This document shows positions 53,659-62,019 of a DNA stretch of 64,000 nt, piece by piece. The stretch is taken from the NCBI RefSeq assembly GCF_020010905.1, contig NZ_JAGJBY010000001.1:4608001-4672000 (forward strand), in the 5' to 3' direction. Source of the stretch: Streptomyces acidiscabies. GTDB lineage: Bacteria; Actinomycetota; Actinomycetes; Streptomycetales; Streptomycetaceae. Numbering within the stretch: position 1 is the first letter of the stretch; each line of letters opens with the position of its first letter. The notes beneath the pieces were generated by a model. That model was given only the letters and a program-made list of their open reading frames with translations, was not told the DNA's origin and searched no databases. The position numbers and the translations under genes were made by a program.

Positions 53659-53676
53659 ACTTACTGGAAAGTAAGT
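53659..53676. promoter_or_regulatory. TetR operator between beta-propeller and TetR genes
   Basis: ACTTACT-GGAA-AGTAAGT is a perfect inverted repeat centred between the divergent starts at 53577 and 53746. Size and symmetry are typical of TetR operators. Confidence 0.78.
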
Positions 53677-53745
53677 AGGGGGTGGCCTTCGCCACAAGAC
53701 TCCGGACACGACAAAATTGGCCGCGGGAACGAACGAGGAGGGTCA

Positions 53746-54429
53746 TTGACGGGCAGGCTCAAAGGGCCGACCGGTCGGTACGGTGGCAAAAGCGCGGAAG
53801 AACGGCAGGCGGAGCGGCGTCGGCGGTTCCTCGCGGCTGCGCTGGAGCTGTTCGGGGGGTCGCCCGGGTACCGGAGTACGACGGTCGCCGCGCTCAGTGA
53901 GGCTGCGGGGTTGTCCACTCGGCAGTTCTACGAGGAGTTCCGGGCGCTGGAGGATGTGCTGGCGGCGCTGCATCTTCAGGTGAACGAGTGGGCTGAGGAG
54001 GCGGTGCTCGATACGTTCGCGGCGGTGGATGATCTACCGTTGGTGGAGCGGGTGACCGAGATCTTCCGGGCGTATGCGCGCAACGTGACGACTGATCCTC
54101 GGCGGATTCGGATCACGTTCGTGGAGATCGTGGGGGTCAGTCCTCGACTGGAGTCTCAGCGTCTTGCGCGGCGGGCTCGGTGGATCGACCTCATCGTGGC
54201 GGAGGCTTCTTCTGCGGCGCTTCGGGGGGAGGCGGTTGAGCGGGACTATCGGCTGGCGGCTACGGCGTTCATCGGGAGCGTGAACGGGTTGCTGCATGAC
54301 TGGAGTGCGGGGTGGGTGGAGGCGGGGTTGGATGAGGTGGTGGAGGAGTTGGTGCGGCAGTTGCTGGGTATCTTGCGGCCGGTGGGGGAGTGGCCGGTTC
54401 GGGGGTGGGAGGGAGGGGGAGGGGTGTAG
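53746..54429 (+). CDS. TetR-family transcriptional regulator
   Basis: 227 aa from TTG 53746 with GAGGAGGG close upstream. The N-terminal HTH is FLAAALELFGGSPGYRSTTVAAL and SEAAGLSTRQFYEEFRALEDVL (in parts), with STRQFYEEF as recognition helix. The C-terminal domain (about 90-210) is helical, for ligand and dimer contacts. The last 15 residues are Trp/Gly-rich. It should bind the repeat at 53659-53676 and repress itself and the beta-propeller gene. A similar site upstream of the GH5 gene hints at wider control. Inducer unknown. Confidence 0.88.
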   Translation: MTGRLKGPTGRYGGKSAEERQAERRRRFLAAALELFGGSPGYRSTTVAALSEAAGLSTRQFYEEFRALEDVLAALHLQVNEWAEEAVLDTFAAVDDLPLVERVTEIFRAYARNVTTDPRRIRITFVEIVGVSPRLESQRLARRARWIDLIVAEASSAALRGEAVERDYRLAATAFIGSVNGLLHDWSAGWVEAGLDEVVEELVRQLLGILRPVGEWPVRGWEGGGGV

Positions 54430-54440
54430 AGGGGGGTGGT

Positions 54441-54494
54441 CGGGTGCGGGCTCGTTGTGGCTGGTCGCGCAGTTCCCCGCGCCCCTAAAAGACG
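54441..54494 (+). repeat. Dispersed Streptomyces repeat element, copy 1
   Basis: GTTGTGGCTGGTCGCGCAGT followed by TCCCCGCGCCCCTAAAAG is a short motif scattered through Streptomyces intergenic DNA. An inverted copy lies at 58148-58193 (about 40 of 46 positions equal). Confidence 0.7.
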
Positions 54495-54586
54495 TGGAGT
54501 GGGCCTGGGAGGTCGGGCGCGGGGCGTTGCGTAGCAAGTGTGGAGCCCGGCGCGGTGTTGCTGCCTCCAGAGGTGAGGGGCATGAT

Positions 54587-54670
54587 CGCCCGTCGCCCGT
54601 CGCCCGTCGCCCGTCGCCCGTCGCCCGTCGCCCGTCGCCCGTCGCCCGTCGCCCGTCGCCCGTCGCCCGT
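54587..54670. repeat. 12 x 7-bp tandem repeat (CGCCCGT)
   Basis: Twelve exact copies of CGCCCGT in the 272-bp gap between the TetR gene and the convergent glycosyltransferase end. Purely microsatellite-like, likely variable in length between isolates. No coding or CRISPR features. Confidence 0.95.
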
Positions 54671-54701
54671 GTTGTCACGTTGTCGCGCCCGCTTCGGAGC
54701 T

Positions 54702-55928
54702 TCACCCGAGCTGTCCCACCGCCTCCACCACCCTCGCCACCCCGTCCTCCCTGCGCACGTGTTCCCCTAACTCCCGTGCCCGCTCCCTGAATTCCGCCTC
54801 CCCCGTCGCCCGCCGCAGCGCCCCCGCGAGCCGTTCCGTCGTCAGCCTGCGCAGCGGGATCGCCTCCGGTGCCACTCCCAGCGTGACCAGTCGTCTCGCC
54901 CAGAATCCCTCGTCGAACTGGATCGGGACCGGGATCGATGGCACCCCCGCGCGGATACCGGCCGCCGTTGTCCCCGCTCCGCAGTGGTGGACCACCGCCG
55001 CCATCCGGGGGAACAGCAGCGCGTGCGGTACGTCCTCGATCGTCAGGATGTCGTCCCCCTCCGCCGCCAGGTCCGCCCAGCCGCGTTGGATCACGCCTCG
55101 GAGGCCGGCCATGCGGAGCGCGTGGACGATCTGCGTGCTCAGTGCCGCCGGGTCGGGGACCGTTGCGCTGCCCAGGCCGATGAAGACCGGGGGTGGACCG
55201 GCGTTCAGGAAGTCCCTTAGGCGAGGTGGGAGTTGGGTTGTCGTGTCGTACGGCCACCAGTAGCCCGTGACCTCCAGGCCGGGGCGCCAGTCCGTGGGGC
55301 GGGGGACGACCGAGGGGCTGAAGCCGTGCAGCATCGGGCGGCGGGGGCGGCGTACGCGGCGCGGGGGGCGTGGTACCCCCAACTCCGCGCGGACCGAAGG
55401 GAGTGCGGGGGCGAAGACGTGGTCCACCGAGCGGTCCACGACATGGCCCGCGAGGAGGTTGAGCAGCGAGCCGTAGGAGCCCGCTCCGAGCATCGGCGGC
55501 GCGAACTCCCTTGTCGCGGTGATGGGTTGGAGCGGGAGATCCAGCGCGGGGAGGTCCAGCGCCTCGGCGACGACATGGCCCAGCGGGGACAGGGACGCCG
55601 ACAGCAGCAGCGCGTCGCTCTTGCGGGCCGCCGCGACGACGTCGTACGCCATCTCGCCGACCAGCGACCGGGCCAGCCCCACCACGCGGGCCAGCTTCCC
55701 GAGGCCGCTGCCGCTGCGGTGCAGGCTCCGGCCGCGCGCGGACTCCAGCTCGGCGCGGGGGTCGACCGGCAGCGCGTGGAAGGCGACGCCGGAACCGGCG
55801 ACTAGGGGTTCGAAGCGGGCGTGGGTGACCAGGGTGACTTCGTGTCCGGCGTTCGCCAGGGCGTGACCGACCCCGGTGAAGGGGGCCACGTCACCCCGGG
55901 AACCCGCCGTCATGATCGCGACTCGCAC
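54702..55928 (-). CDS. UGT/MGT-type glycosyltransferase (GT1)
   Basis: 408 aa from GTG 55928, the codon directly before RVAIMTAGSRGDVAPFTGVG, the N-terminal GT1 signature. The C-terminal donor domain has PPVFIGLGSATVPDPAAL, ILTIEDVPHALLFPRMAAVVHHCGAGTTAAGIRAGVPSIPVP (quoted here as motif span 312-353) and QFDEGFWARRLVTLG. The H-H-C-G-A-G-T-T element binds the sugar-nucleotide phosphate. It resembles sterol/flavonoid-type and antibiotic-tailoring or self-resistance glucosyltransferases. The acceptor is unknown. No obvious ribosome site; a leaderless mRNA is possible. It diverges from the GH27 gene. Confidence 0.87.
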   Translation of the reverse strand: MRVAIMTAGSRGDVAPFTGVGHALANAGHEVTLVTHARFEPLVAGSGVAFHALPVDPRAELESARGRSLHRSGSGLGKLARVVGLARSLVGEMAYDVVAAARKSDALLLSASLSPLGHVVAEALDLPALDLPLQPITATREFAPPMLGAGSYGSLLNLLAGHVVDRSVDHVFAPALPSVRAELGVPRPPRRVRRPRRPMLHGFSPSVVPRPTDWRPGLEVTGYWWPYDTTTQLPPRLRDFLNAGPPPVFIGLGSATVPDPAALSTQIVHALRMAGLRGVIQRGWADLAAEGDDILTIEDVPHALLFPRMAAVVHHCGAGTTAAGIRAGVPSIPVPIQFDEGFWARRLVTLGVAPEAIPLRRLTTERLAGALRRATGEAEFRERARELGEHVRREDGVARVVEAVGQLG

Positions 55929-56008
55929 GAGCGACAGTATGGCGGCGCGGGCCCCGGTACGGGGTGAACGACCCTGGGAAAAGAGCCAGTTCACTCCTGT
56001 CCCAGCCG

Positions 56009-56037
56009 TTGACTTCGCCACTCGCCGGTTCTACTTT
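56009..56037 (+). promoter_or_regulatory. Predicted SigA-type promoter of the GH27 gene
   Basis: TTGACT and TACTTT with a 17-bp spacer, ending 84 bp upstream of the GH27 ATG. Just upstream, GTGAAC and GTTCAC (about 55963 and 55989) form a short inverted repeat that could be a regulator site. Confidence 0.45.
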
Positions 56038-56120
56038 CGGCGCGCGGCATGTTCGGTTCGTCGATCTCTGTTCGAGATCCCGGACGGGCTGTCGCTTCCC
56101 CCCGACCCTTACGGAGCCGC

Positions 56121-58055
56121 ATGTACCCCCCTCTCCTGCGCCGATGCAGATCCGTCGCCGCCCTCGCCCTGTCCGCGGCGGCGGCTCTCCTGTTCGTCCA
56201 GCCGGTCCCCGCCCAGGCCGCGACCTCGCGCCAGATCGCCGTACCGAGCGCGCCGATGGGCTGGGCCTCCTGGAACAGCTTCGCCGCGAAGATCGACTCC
56301 GGCGTCATCAAGCAGCAGACCGACGCGTTCGTGGCGGCCGGGCTGTCGGAGGCCGGGTACACGTACGTCAACATCGACGAGGGCTGGTGGCAGGGCACGC
56401 GGGACGCGGCCGGGAACATCACCGTCGACGAGTCCGAGTGGCCCGGCGGCATGGCCGCGATCGCCGACTACATCCACAGCAAGGGCCTCAAGGCCGGGAT
56501 CTACACCGACGCGGGGAAGGACGGCTGCGGGTACTACTACCCGACCGGCCGCCCCGCCGCGCCCGGCTCCGGCAGCGAGGGCCACTACGACCAGGACATG
56601 CTCCAGTTCTCGAAGTGGGGCTTCGACTTCGTGAAGGTCGACTGGTGCGGCGGCGACGCGGAGGGCCTCGACCCAGCCACGACGTACCAATCCATCAGCG
56701 ACGCGATCACCCGCGCGACCGCCACCACCGGCCGCCCGCTGACGCTGTCGCTGTGCAACTGGGGCCGCCAGAACCCCTGGAACTGGGCGCCCGGGCAGGG
56801 CGCGATGTGGCGCACCAACGACGACATCATTTTCTACGGCAACCAGCCGTCCATGACGAACCTGCTCACCAACTTCGACCGGAACCTGCACCCCACCGCG
56901 CAGCACACCGGCTACTACAACGACCCCGACATGCTGATGACCGGCATGGACGGCTTCACCGCGGCCCAGAACCGCACGCACATGAACCTCTGGGCGATCT
57001 CCGGCGCACCCCTCCTCGCGGGCAACAACCTAGCGACGATGACGTCCGAGACGGCCGCGATCCTCAAGAACCCCGAGGTCATCGCCGTCGACCAGGACCC
57101 GCGCGGCCTCCAGGGCGTCAAGGTCGCCGAGGACACGACCGGACTCCAGGCGTACGGCAAGGTCCTCGCCGGCACCGGCAACCGCGCCGCCGTCCTCCTC
57201 AACCGCACGTCCGCCGCCGCGAACATCACCGTCCGCTGGTCCGACCTGGGCCTCACGGACGCGTCGGCGACGGTGCGTGACCTGTGGACGCGCTCCAACA
57301 TCGGTAGTTACAGCGGCAGTTACACCGCGAACGTCCCGGCGGGCGGTTCCGTCATGCTCACCGTCACCGGCGGCACCGAGGCTGCGTCCAGCGTCTACAC
57401 GGGTACGTCGTCCTTCTCCGGAGTCGCGGCCGGGTCCGGGGGCGTGAAGGTCGTAGACGTCGCGTACGTCAACAACACGTCGTCCGCCCGCACGGCCACG
57501 CTCAGCGTCAACGGCCAGCACACGACGGCGGTTTCCTTCCCGCCGACGGGAGCGTCGCAGGGCACGATCAGCCTCCAGGCATCCCTGGCGAAGGGCTCGG
57601 CCAACTCCTTGACCTTCACAGGCGCACCGACACTGGCCGACATCACGGTCCGCCCCCTACCGGGAACGACCGGCACGGAAATCATCGGCACCCAGTCCAC
57701 CCGCTGCCTGGACATCAACGACAACACGATCACCAACGGCACCCAAGCCCAACTCTGGGACTGCAACGCAGGCCAGAACCAGACCTGGACATACACCTCC
57801 CGCAAGGAACTCGTCCTGTACGGCACGAAATGCCTGGACGCATACAACCTCGGCACGACCAACGGCACGAAGGTAGTCATCTGGGACTGCAACGGCCAGA
57901 ACAACCAGAAGTGGAACGTCAACGCGGACGGCACGATCACGAACGTCAACGCGGGCCTGTGCCTCGACGCGAACACAGCGGGCACGGCCAACGGTACGCA
58001 GATGGTCCTGTGGACCTGCAACGGGCAGGAGAATCAGAAGTGGACGCGTAACTAG
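56121..58055 (+). CDS. Secreted GH27 alpha-galactosidase with C-terminal ricin-B domain
   Basis: 644 aa from ATG 56121 (GGAG upstream). Signal peptide ends near AQAA34. The GH27 barrel (about 40-320) has PMGWASWNSFAAKI, NIDEGWWQG, the nucleophile Asp174 in FVKVDWCGGD, acid/base Asp235 in WRTNDDI, and YNDPDMLMTG. A beta-sandwich domain follows (about 320-400), then a CBM-like module (about 405-510). A ricin-type trefoil (about 515-644) has three QxW-type repeats (CLDINDNTITNGTQAQLWDC, CLDAYNLGTTNGTKVVIWDC, CLDANTAGTANGTQMVLWTC). It should release alpha-galactose from galactomannan or raffinose-type oligosaccharides outside the cell. Confidence 0.95.
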   Translation: MYPPLLRRCRSVAALALSAAAALLFVQPVPAQAATSRQIAVPSAPMGWASWNSFAAKIDSGVIKQQTDAFVAAGLSEAGYTYVNIDEGWWQGTRDAAGNITVDESEWPGGMAAIADYIHSKGLKAGIYTDAGKDGCGYYYPTGRPAAPGSGSEGHYDQDMLQFSKWGFDFVKVDWCGGDAEGLDPATTYQSISDAITRATATTGRPLTLSLCNWGRQNPWNWAPGQGAMWRTNDDIIFYGNQPSMTNLLTNFDRNLHPTAQHTGYYNDPDMLMTGMDGFTAAQNRTHMNLWAISGAPLLAGNNLATMTSETAAILKNPEVIAVDQDPRGLQGVKVAEDTTGLQAYGKVLAGTGNRAAVLLNRTSAAANITVRWSDLGLTDASATVRDLWTRSNIGSYSGSYTANVPAGGSVMLTVTGGTEAASSVYTGTSSFSGVAAGSGGVKVVDVAYVNNTSSARTATLSVNGQHTTAVSFPPTGASQGTISLQASLAKGSANSLTFTGAPTLADITVRPLPGTTGTEIIGTQSTRCLDINDNTITNGTQAQLWDCNAGQNQTWTYTSRKELVLYGTKCLDAYNLGTTNGTKVVIWDCNGQNNQKWNVNADGTITNVNAGLCLDANTAGTANGTQMVLWTCNGQENQKWTRN

Positions 58056-58064
58056 GTGAGTTGG

Positions 58065-58101
58065 GGGGGGCGCCTCTGCCACCGAACAGGAGGCGCTCCC
58101 C
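58065..58101 (+). terminator. Terminator after the GH27 gene
   Basis: 12-base arms (58065-58076, 58090-58101) with one mismatch around a 13-base loop, 10 bp after the stop. Confidence 0.65.
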
Positions 58102-58147
58102 ACTCCACCGGGGACGGGGGTGCAGTGCACGCAGAGTCGGCAACGTA

Positions 58148-58193
58148 CCTAAGGGGCGCGGGGAACTGCGCGATCAGCCACAACGCACCCGCA
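58148..58193 (-). repeat. Dispersed Streptomyces repeat element, copy 2
   Basis: AAGGGGCGCGGGGAACTGCG followed by CGATCAGCCACAACGCACCC; the inverted counterpart of the element at 54441-54494. The two copies flank the glycosyltransferase and GH27 genes. Confidence 0.7.
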
Positions 58194-58234
58194 CTCGCGC
58201 CGCCCCCGCCGTCCGGTGACCGGAGTGCCGAGGC

Positions 58235-58603
58235 TCAGCCGGTGTTCTCCTCGTCCCATGCCTGGATCATCGTCTGGCGGACGATCTTGCCGTCCCGGAG
58301 GGAGACCGCCGACTCCGCGAGGACGCGGGTGCCGTCGGCGTAGCGGCAGGATTCTGTGTAGGCGAGTTCGTCGCCCTGGACGACGCAGTGTTCGAGTTTG
58401 TGGGTCATGTCGCGGCTGTAGACGTCGTTGAGCATCGCGGCGATCTCGGTGCGGCCGTGCAGGACGAGGGGGTGGCTGGGTTGGGTGTTGTGGTCGATCA
58501 CGTGGATCTCCGCGTCGTCCGCGTACAGCGACAACAGCGTCTCGGAGCTGGTCGACTCCTCGATGCCCCGGCGCAGGGTGTCGGTGTCGAAGGTGGTGCC
58601 CAT
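58235..58603 (-). CDS. SnoaL/NTF2-like small protein
   Basis: 122 aa from ATG 58603 (GAGGTCATCACC upstream). The cone-shaped NTF2 fold is suggested by LLSLYADDAEIHVIDHNTQP, PLVLHGRTEIAAMLNDVYSRD, LEHCVVQGDELAYTESCRYADG and VSLRDGKIVRQTMIQAW, a standard order for SnoaL-like polyketide-cyclase-fold or stress proteins. No catalytic residues can be assigned. Stand-alone gene. Confidence 0.8.
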   Translation of the reverse strand: MGTTFDTDTLRRGIEESTSSETLLSLYADDAEIHVIDHNTQPSHPLVLHGRTEIAAMLNDVYSRDMTHKLEHCVVQGDELAYTESCRYADGTRVLAESAVSLRDGKIVRQTMIQAWDEENTG

Positions 58604-58769
58604 GGTGATGACCTCCTGGGAGGGCCGCGGGCCGAGACGGGGACGGGCCGTAGGGCCCCCACCCTTACGAGCGTCCTCCGCACCGCGGCTCCCGGCAACC
58701 GCTCAGCCTGTCGGGTGAGCGCCGGTCACCACCCGTTACCGGCCGGGTGCCCGGCGCGTTGGGGAGGGC

Positions 58770-59075
58770 ATGATCTCGACTCGACGCATGCTTGCCGCCG
58801 CCGCTCTCGCCGCCGGTGTCGCCGGCTTCGCCGCCCCGATGGCGAACGCCGCGGACGTTGTTCCGGACGACGGCAAGCTCAACCCGATCGCCATGCTCGA
58901 CGACCTCGCCATGAGTGACATCCCCGCCGAACACCGGGACGAGATGCCGCGCGTGTCCAGCCAGGTCAGCGAGGTGAAGAAGCTGGGCGGCATCCCGAAC
59001 GAGCTGGGCCAGCTGCACCAGCTCACCGACCTCGCCGCCCCGGTGACGGGTATGGTCCCGGCCATCGAGGGCTGA
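58770..59075 (+). CDS. Small secreted protein of unknown function
   Basis: 101 aa from ATG 58770, with GGGGAGGG close upstream. The signal peptide RRMLAAAALAAGVAGFAAPM ends at about ANAA28. The mature part of about 73 residues is polar and helical in look (LNPIAMLDDLAMSDIPAEHRD; VSSQVSEVKKLGGIPNELGQ), with no Cys. Similar short exported proteins are common in Streptomyces, but I know no function. It is followed by a strong terminator. Confidence 0.78.
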   Translation: MISTRRMLAAAALAAGVAGFAAPMANAADVVPDDGKLNPIAMLDDLAMSDIPAEHRDEMPRVSSQVSEVKKLGGIPNELGQLHQLTDLAAPVTGMVPAIEG

Positions 59076-59087
59076 ACGGCTACGCGA

Positions 59088-59123
59088 CGAGGGCCGTCCG
59101 GAGAGACCTCCGGGCGGCCCTCG
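59088..59123 (+). terminator. Terminator, possibly bidirectional
   Basis: 16-bp stem (59088-59103 with 59108-59123, one wobble) around a 4-base loop. It is placed between the small secreted protein gene and the convergent siderophore operon end at 59159. Confidence 0.9.
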
Positions 59124-59158
59124 CGCCATGCCCGACGCGGAAGTTCAACGCAGAGAGT

Positions 59159-60325
59159 TCAGCGCAAAAAGTGGAACCCCGGCCGCGGATGCATCAGGAA
59201 CTCGTGGTGAGAGATGTTCCACGCATACGCCCCGGCCATCGAGAACGCCACCCGATCCCCGGCCCGCACCCCACCCGCCGGAACACCCCGCGCCAGCAGA
59301 TCCTTCGGCGTACACAACTGCCCCGCCAGCGTGACCAGTTCACCGGAAGCAGCGGCACGAGGCCACGGATACGCCCACTCCTCCACCGGCAACACCACGC
59401 ACGGCTGATCGTGCCCCTTCGTCGCAGGCGTCCGCAGATGATGGGTCCCCCCACGCACGACCGCGAACTCCTCCCCGTGACTGCGCTTCACGTCCAGCAC
59501 CTCGGTGACGTACCACCCGCAGTACGCGGTGAGCGCCCGCCCCGGCTCGATCCGCAACGTCAACTCGGGGTGAGCGTCGGCGATTTCGCCCAGCCCCTTC
59601 CCGTACGCCACCCAGTCGAACCGACTCTCAGGGTCCCTGTAGTCGACGGCCATCCCCCCACCCACATTGACCTCGGTCAGCGGAACCCCGATCCCGGTGG
59701 CCCACTCCACGACGGCCCCGGCGACGGCGACCTGAGCCTCGGCGTCGAGCCCACTGGCCAAGTGCGCGTGCACGCCGACGAGTTCGAGATTCCCGTACGC
59801 CCCTGAGGCGAGCCCCCGCGCGACGGCCGCCGCCCGCGAGGGATCCATGCCGAACGGCGTAGGCCGCCCACCCATCGCGAGCTGACTGCCCGTCAACGCC
59901 CCGTCCGGCACAGCCAGATTGACCCGAGGCAGCACCGAAACCCGCCGCCCGCCCGCCAACGCGGCCAGCATCGCCAGCTCGTACTCACTCTCGACATGGA
60001 ACCGCTCGACCCCGGCGTCCAGCGCGGCCCGCACCTCGTCCGGCGTCTTCCCGGGCCCGCCGAACGCCAAGGCCCGACCGGGCACCGCCCGCGCCACATG
60101 GGCGAGTTCACCCCCGGACGACACCTCGTACCCGTCGACGTACGCCCCCAACGCGGCCAGGATCTCCGCCTCGGGATTGGCCTTGGCGGCGTAGTACACC
60201 TCGACCCGAGAGGGCAACGCATCCCGGACGGCGGCGGCATGCTCGCGCAAAGCGGCCAAGTCGTAGACGTACGAAGGGAGTTCCCCGGCAGAAAGGCCCA
60301 ACGCGTACTCATGCACCCGATTCAC
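59159..60325 (-). CDS. Type III PLP-dependent decarboxylase of siderophore synthesis (SbnH-like)
   Basis: 388 aa from GTG 60325 (GTGA overlap with the synthetase stop). Alanine-racemase-fold decarboxylase: PLP Lys48 in YYAAKANPEAEIL, YEVSSGGEL, GVHAHLASGLDA, VNVGGGMAVDYR, the PLP-phosphate-binding LRIEPGRALTAYCGWYV, and the C-terminal GQLCTPKDLLARG with the active-site Cys-containing loop. In staphyloferrin B synthesis SbnH decarboxylates a citryl-diaminopropionate intermediate. Here it is the last gene of a minus-strand operon with two IucA/IucC synthetases and an MFS exporter, so a similar role on a polycarboxylate intermediate is likely. Confidence 0.87.
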   Translation of the reverse strand: MNRVHEYALGLSAGELPSYVYDLAALREHAAAVRDALPSRVEVYYAAKANPEAEILAALGAYVDGYEVSSGGELAHVARAVPGRALAFGGPGKTPDEVRAALDAGVERFHVESEYELAMLAALAGGRRVSVLPRVNLAVPDGALTGSQLAMGGRPTPFGMDPSRAAAVARGLASGAYGNLELVGVHAHLASGLDAEAQVAVAGAVVEWATGIGVPLTEVNVGGGMAVDYRDPESRFDWVAYGKGLGEIADAHPELTLRIEPGRALTAYCGWYVTEVLDVKRSHGEEFAVVRGGTHHLRTPATKGHDQPCVVLPVEEWAYPWPRAAASGELVTLAGQLCTPKDLLARGVPAGGVRAGDRVAFSMAGAYAWNISHHEFLMHPRPGFHFLR

Positions 60326-62019
60326 CGGCCCACACTCCCCGCGAGGATCGACTCCGCCAACGGCGAGGCCAACCGCACATACCCCGCCTCCCGGTCCGCC
60401 TTCCGCTCCCACCGCGTGAGGAGATTCGCCTTCGCGGGCAACGGCACCCCGGCAAGGAGCGCGGCGAGCCTCGGCGGACAGCCGTGCCGCGTGGCGTACC
60501 CCTCGATCGCGCCCCGCACCCGCGCCCACAACTCGCCCTCCAGGGACGGGTGGAGATCGGCGAGGGCGGCGAGCAGCTCGGCGACGTGGTTGACGAACAG
60601 GCAGTACACGACCCGGTCCCAGCCGCGCAGCGCGTCGTACGTCATGGGCCCCGCGACGTCCGACGGGAGCGCGGCGAGGGTGTCGGAGTGGTGCTCGGGG
60701 AGCAGCTTCGTGCCCTCCAGATCGCGGAAGAGGACCTGCGCGGGCATCCCGGTCGCGTCGACGCAGACGAGGACGTTCTGGAGGTGGGGTTCCAGGACGA
60801 GCCCGTGGTCGAAGTACGCGGCGAGGACGGGCGGGAGCAGCAGATCGAGGTACGCCGACCACCAGGCGAGGGCCGTGGCGGGCGCCCCGTCGGGCAGGAG
60901 CCGCGAGATCTGCGCGCCGCTCGTGGGGAACTCGTCGGCGACGGCCGCCGCGAGGAGCGCGGTGGTCCCGGGAGCCAGCCGCCGGGGCAGCCCCTCACGG
61001 ACGATCACCCCGAAGCCCTCAAGGAGATCGCGGTCGGGCGCACCGTCGGGGCCGGGCAACGCGAGGGAACGGTAGGCGGGTTCACGCAGCACGGCGGCCC
61101 CGGGGAACCGCTCCGCGAGGTCGGCGAGCGCGGGCGCGAGCATCCGGGTCAGCTCGACGGCCCCGGTCAGCTCGTAACTGCTGTTCTTGCGCAGGCAGTT
61201 GGTGATCCGCACGTTCAGGCTGAACTTGAGGAACGTCTCCCCGTCGTACAGGGTCCGCACGGACGCCGTCGCCGCGAACTCCCGGCCCCCGGTACCGAGG
61301 TCGACCACGTCACCGCGCTCCAACGCGGCCAGCAGCAAGGGGTGTTCCCGCAGATACTCGTACTGCCAAGGGTGCACCGGCAGCAGCCGGTACCCCTCGG
61401 GCACCTCCCGCAGCCCGTCCAACGCCTCGGTGGCCCACGCCTCCGCGCTGTCCCCGGCGATCAACTCCGGCCGTACGGCGAGGTAGCGGAGCGGGAACAC
61501 GGCACTGGCCTCCGGCGCGAACGCGGCCCAGTCACGAGCGTCCCCGGTCCGCGCCTTGGGAGTCGGATGGAACCGATGCCCGAAGAACAACGACTGCTCG
61601 GAGGCGAGGTAAGGATCGTCAACGCCCTTGCCGTGTACGTCTGTCAGCGCCGACTCGATCGCGTCGTGACTGGACACGACCTGTGCGAGAAACTCCTCGT
61701 TCCGTACGCCGGTCCTGAGCGACAGCTCGTCGTGCGTGAGTTGGGCGAGCCGACGCCAGTCGATCTCCGCCCACCCGTCCCCCTGCTGCTCGGCGACGGG
61801 CCCGGCGAACCGGTGGGCGCCGAGGAGAGAGGTCCGGCGCAGGGCGACGCGGAGGAGAGCACCCCGGCGAGGCAGGCGCAGCAGTAGATGACCGTCGTCG
61901 ACGACGCTCTGGTGCTCGGGCCCGGACACCTCGCGCAGCAGGCAGTTGAGGAGGGTGTGGGCCACGGCCCGGTCGGCGGTGGGGAGTTCGACGGGGGTGG
62001 AGGCTGTGAGGGAGTGCAT
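60322..62019 (-). CDS. IucA/IucC-family NIS siderophore synthetase
   Basis: 565 aa from ATG 62019; the start overlaps the MFS stop (TGATG). Landmarks of the NRPS-independent synthetases: SLFFGHRFHPTPKARTG (the H-P-x-x-K carboxylate/ATP motif), LLPVHPWQYEYL, TASVRTLYDGETFLKFSLN followed by RITNCLRKNS, and in the C-terminal half LEPHLQNVLVCVD and VLFRDLEGTKLL. It adenylates citrate or a related carboxylic acid and condenses it with an amine or alcohol. Which of the A, B or C types cannot be settled by eye. Confidence 0.9.
   Translation of the reverse strand: MHSLTASTPVELPTADRAVAHTLLNCLLREVSGPEHQSVVDDGHLLLRLPRRGALLRVALRRTSLLGAHRFAGPVAEQQGDGWAEIDWRRLAQLTHDELSLRTGVRNEEFLAQVVSSHDAIESALTDVHGKGVDDPYLASEQSLFFGHRFHPTPKARTGDARDWAAFAPEASAVFPLRYLAVRPELIAGDSAEAWATEALDGLREVPEGYRLLPVHPWQYEYLREHPLLLAALERGDVVDLGTGGREFAATASVRTLYDGETFLKFSLNVRITNCLRKNSSYELTGAVELTRMLAPALADLAERFPGAAVLREPAYRSLALPGPDGAPDRDLLEGFGVIVREGLPRRLAPGTTALLAAAVADEFPTSGAQISRLLPDGAPATALAWWSAYLDLLLPPVLAAYFDHGLVLEPHLQNVLVCVDATGMPAQVLFRDLEGTKLLPEHHSDTLAALPSDVAGPMTYDALRGWDRVVYCLFVNHVAELLAALADLHPSLEGELWARVRGAIEGYATRHGCPPRLAALLAGVPLPAKANLLTRWERKADREAGYVRLASPLAESILAGSVGR

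Noticed and set aside
54587..54670. CRISPR-like periodic repeats
   Set aside because: The units are 7 bp with no spacers and no cas genes; a simple tandem repeat.
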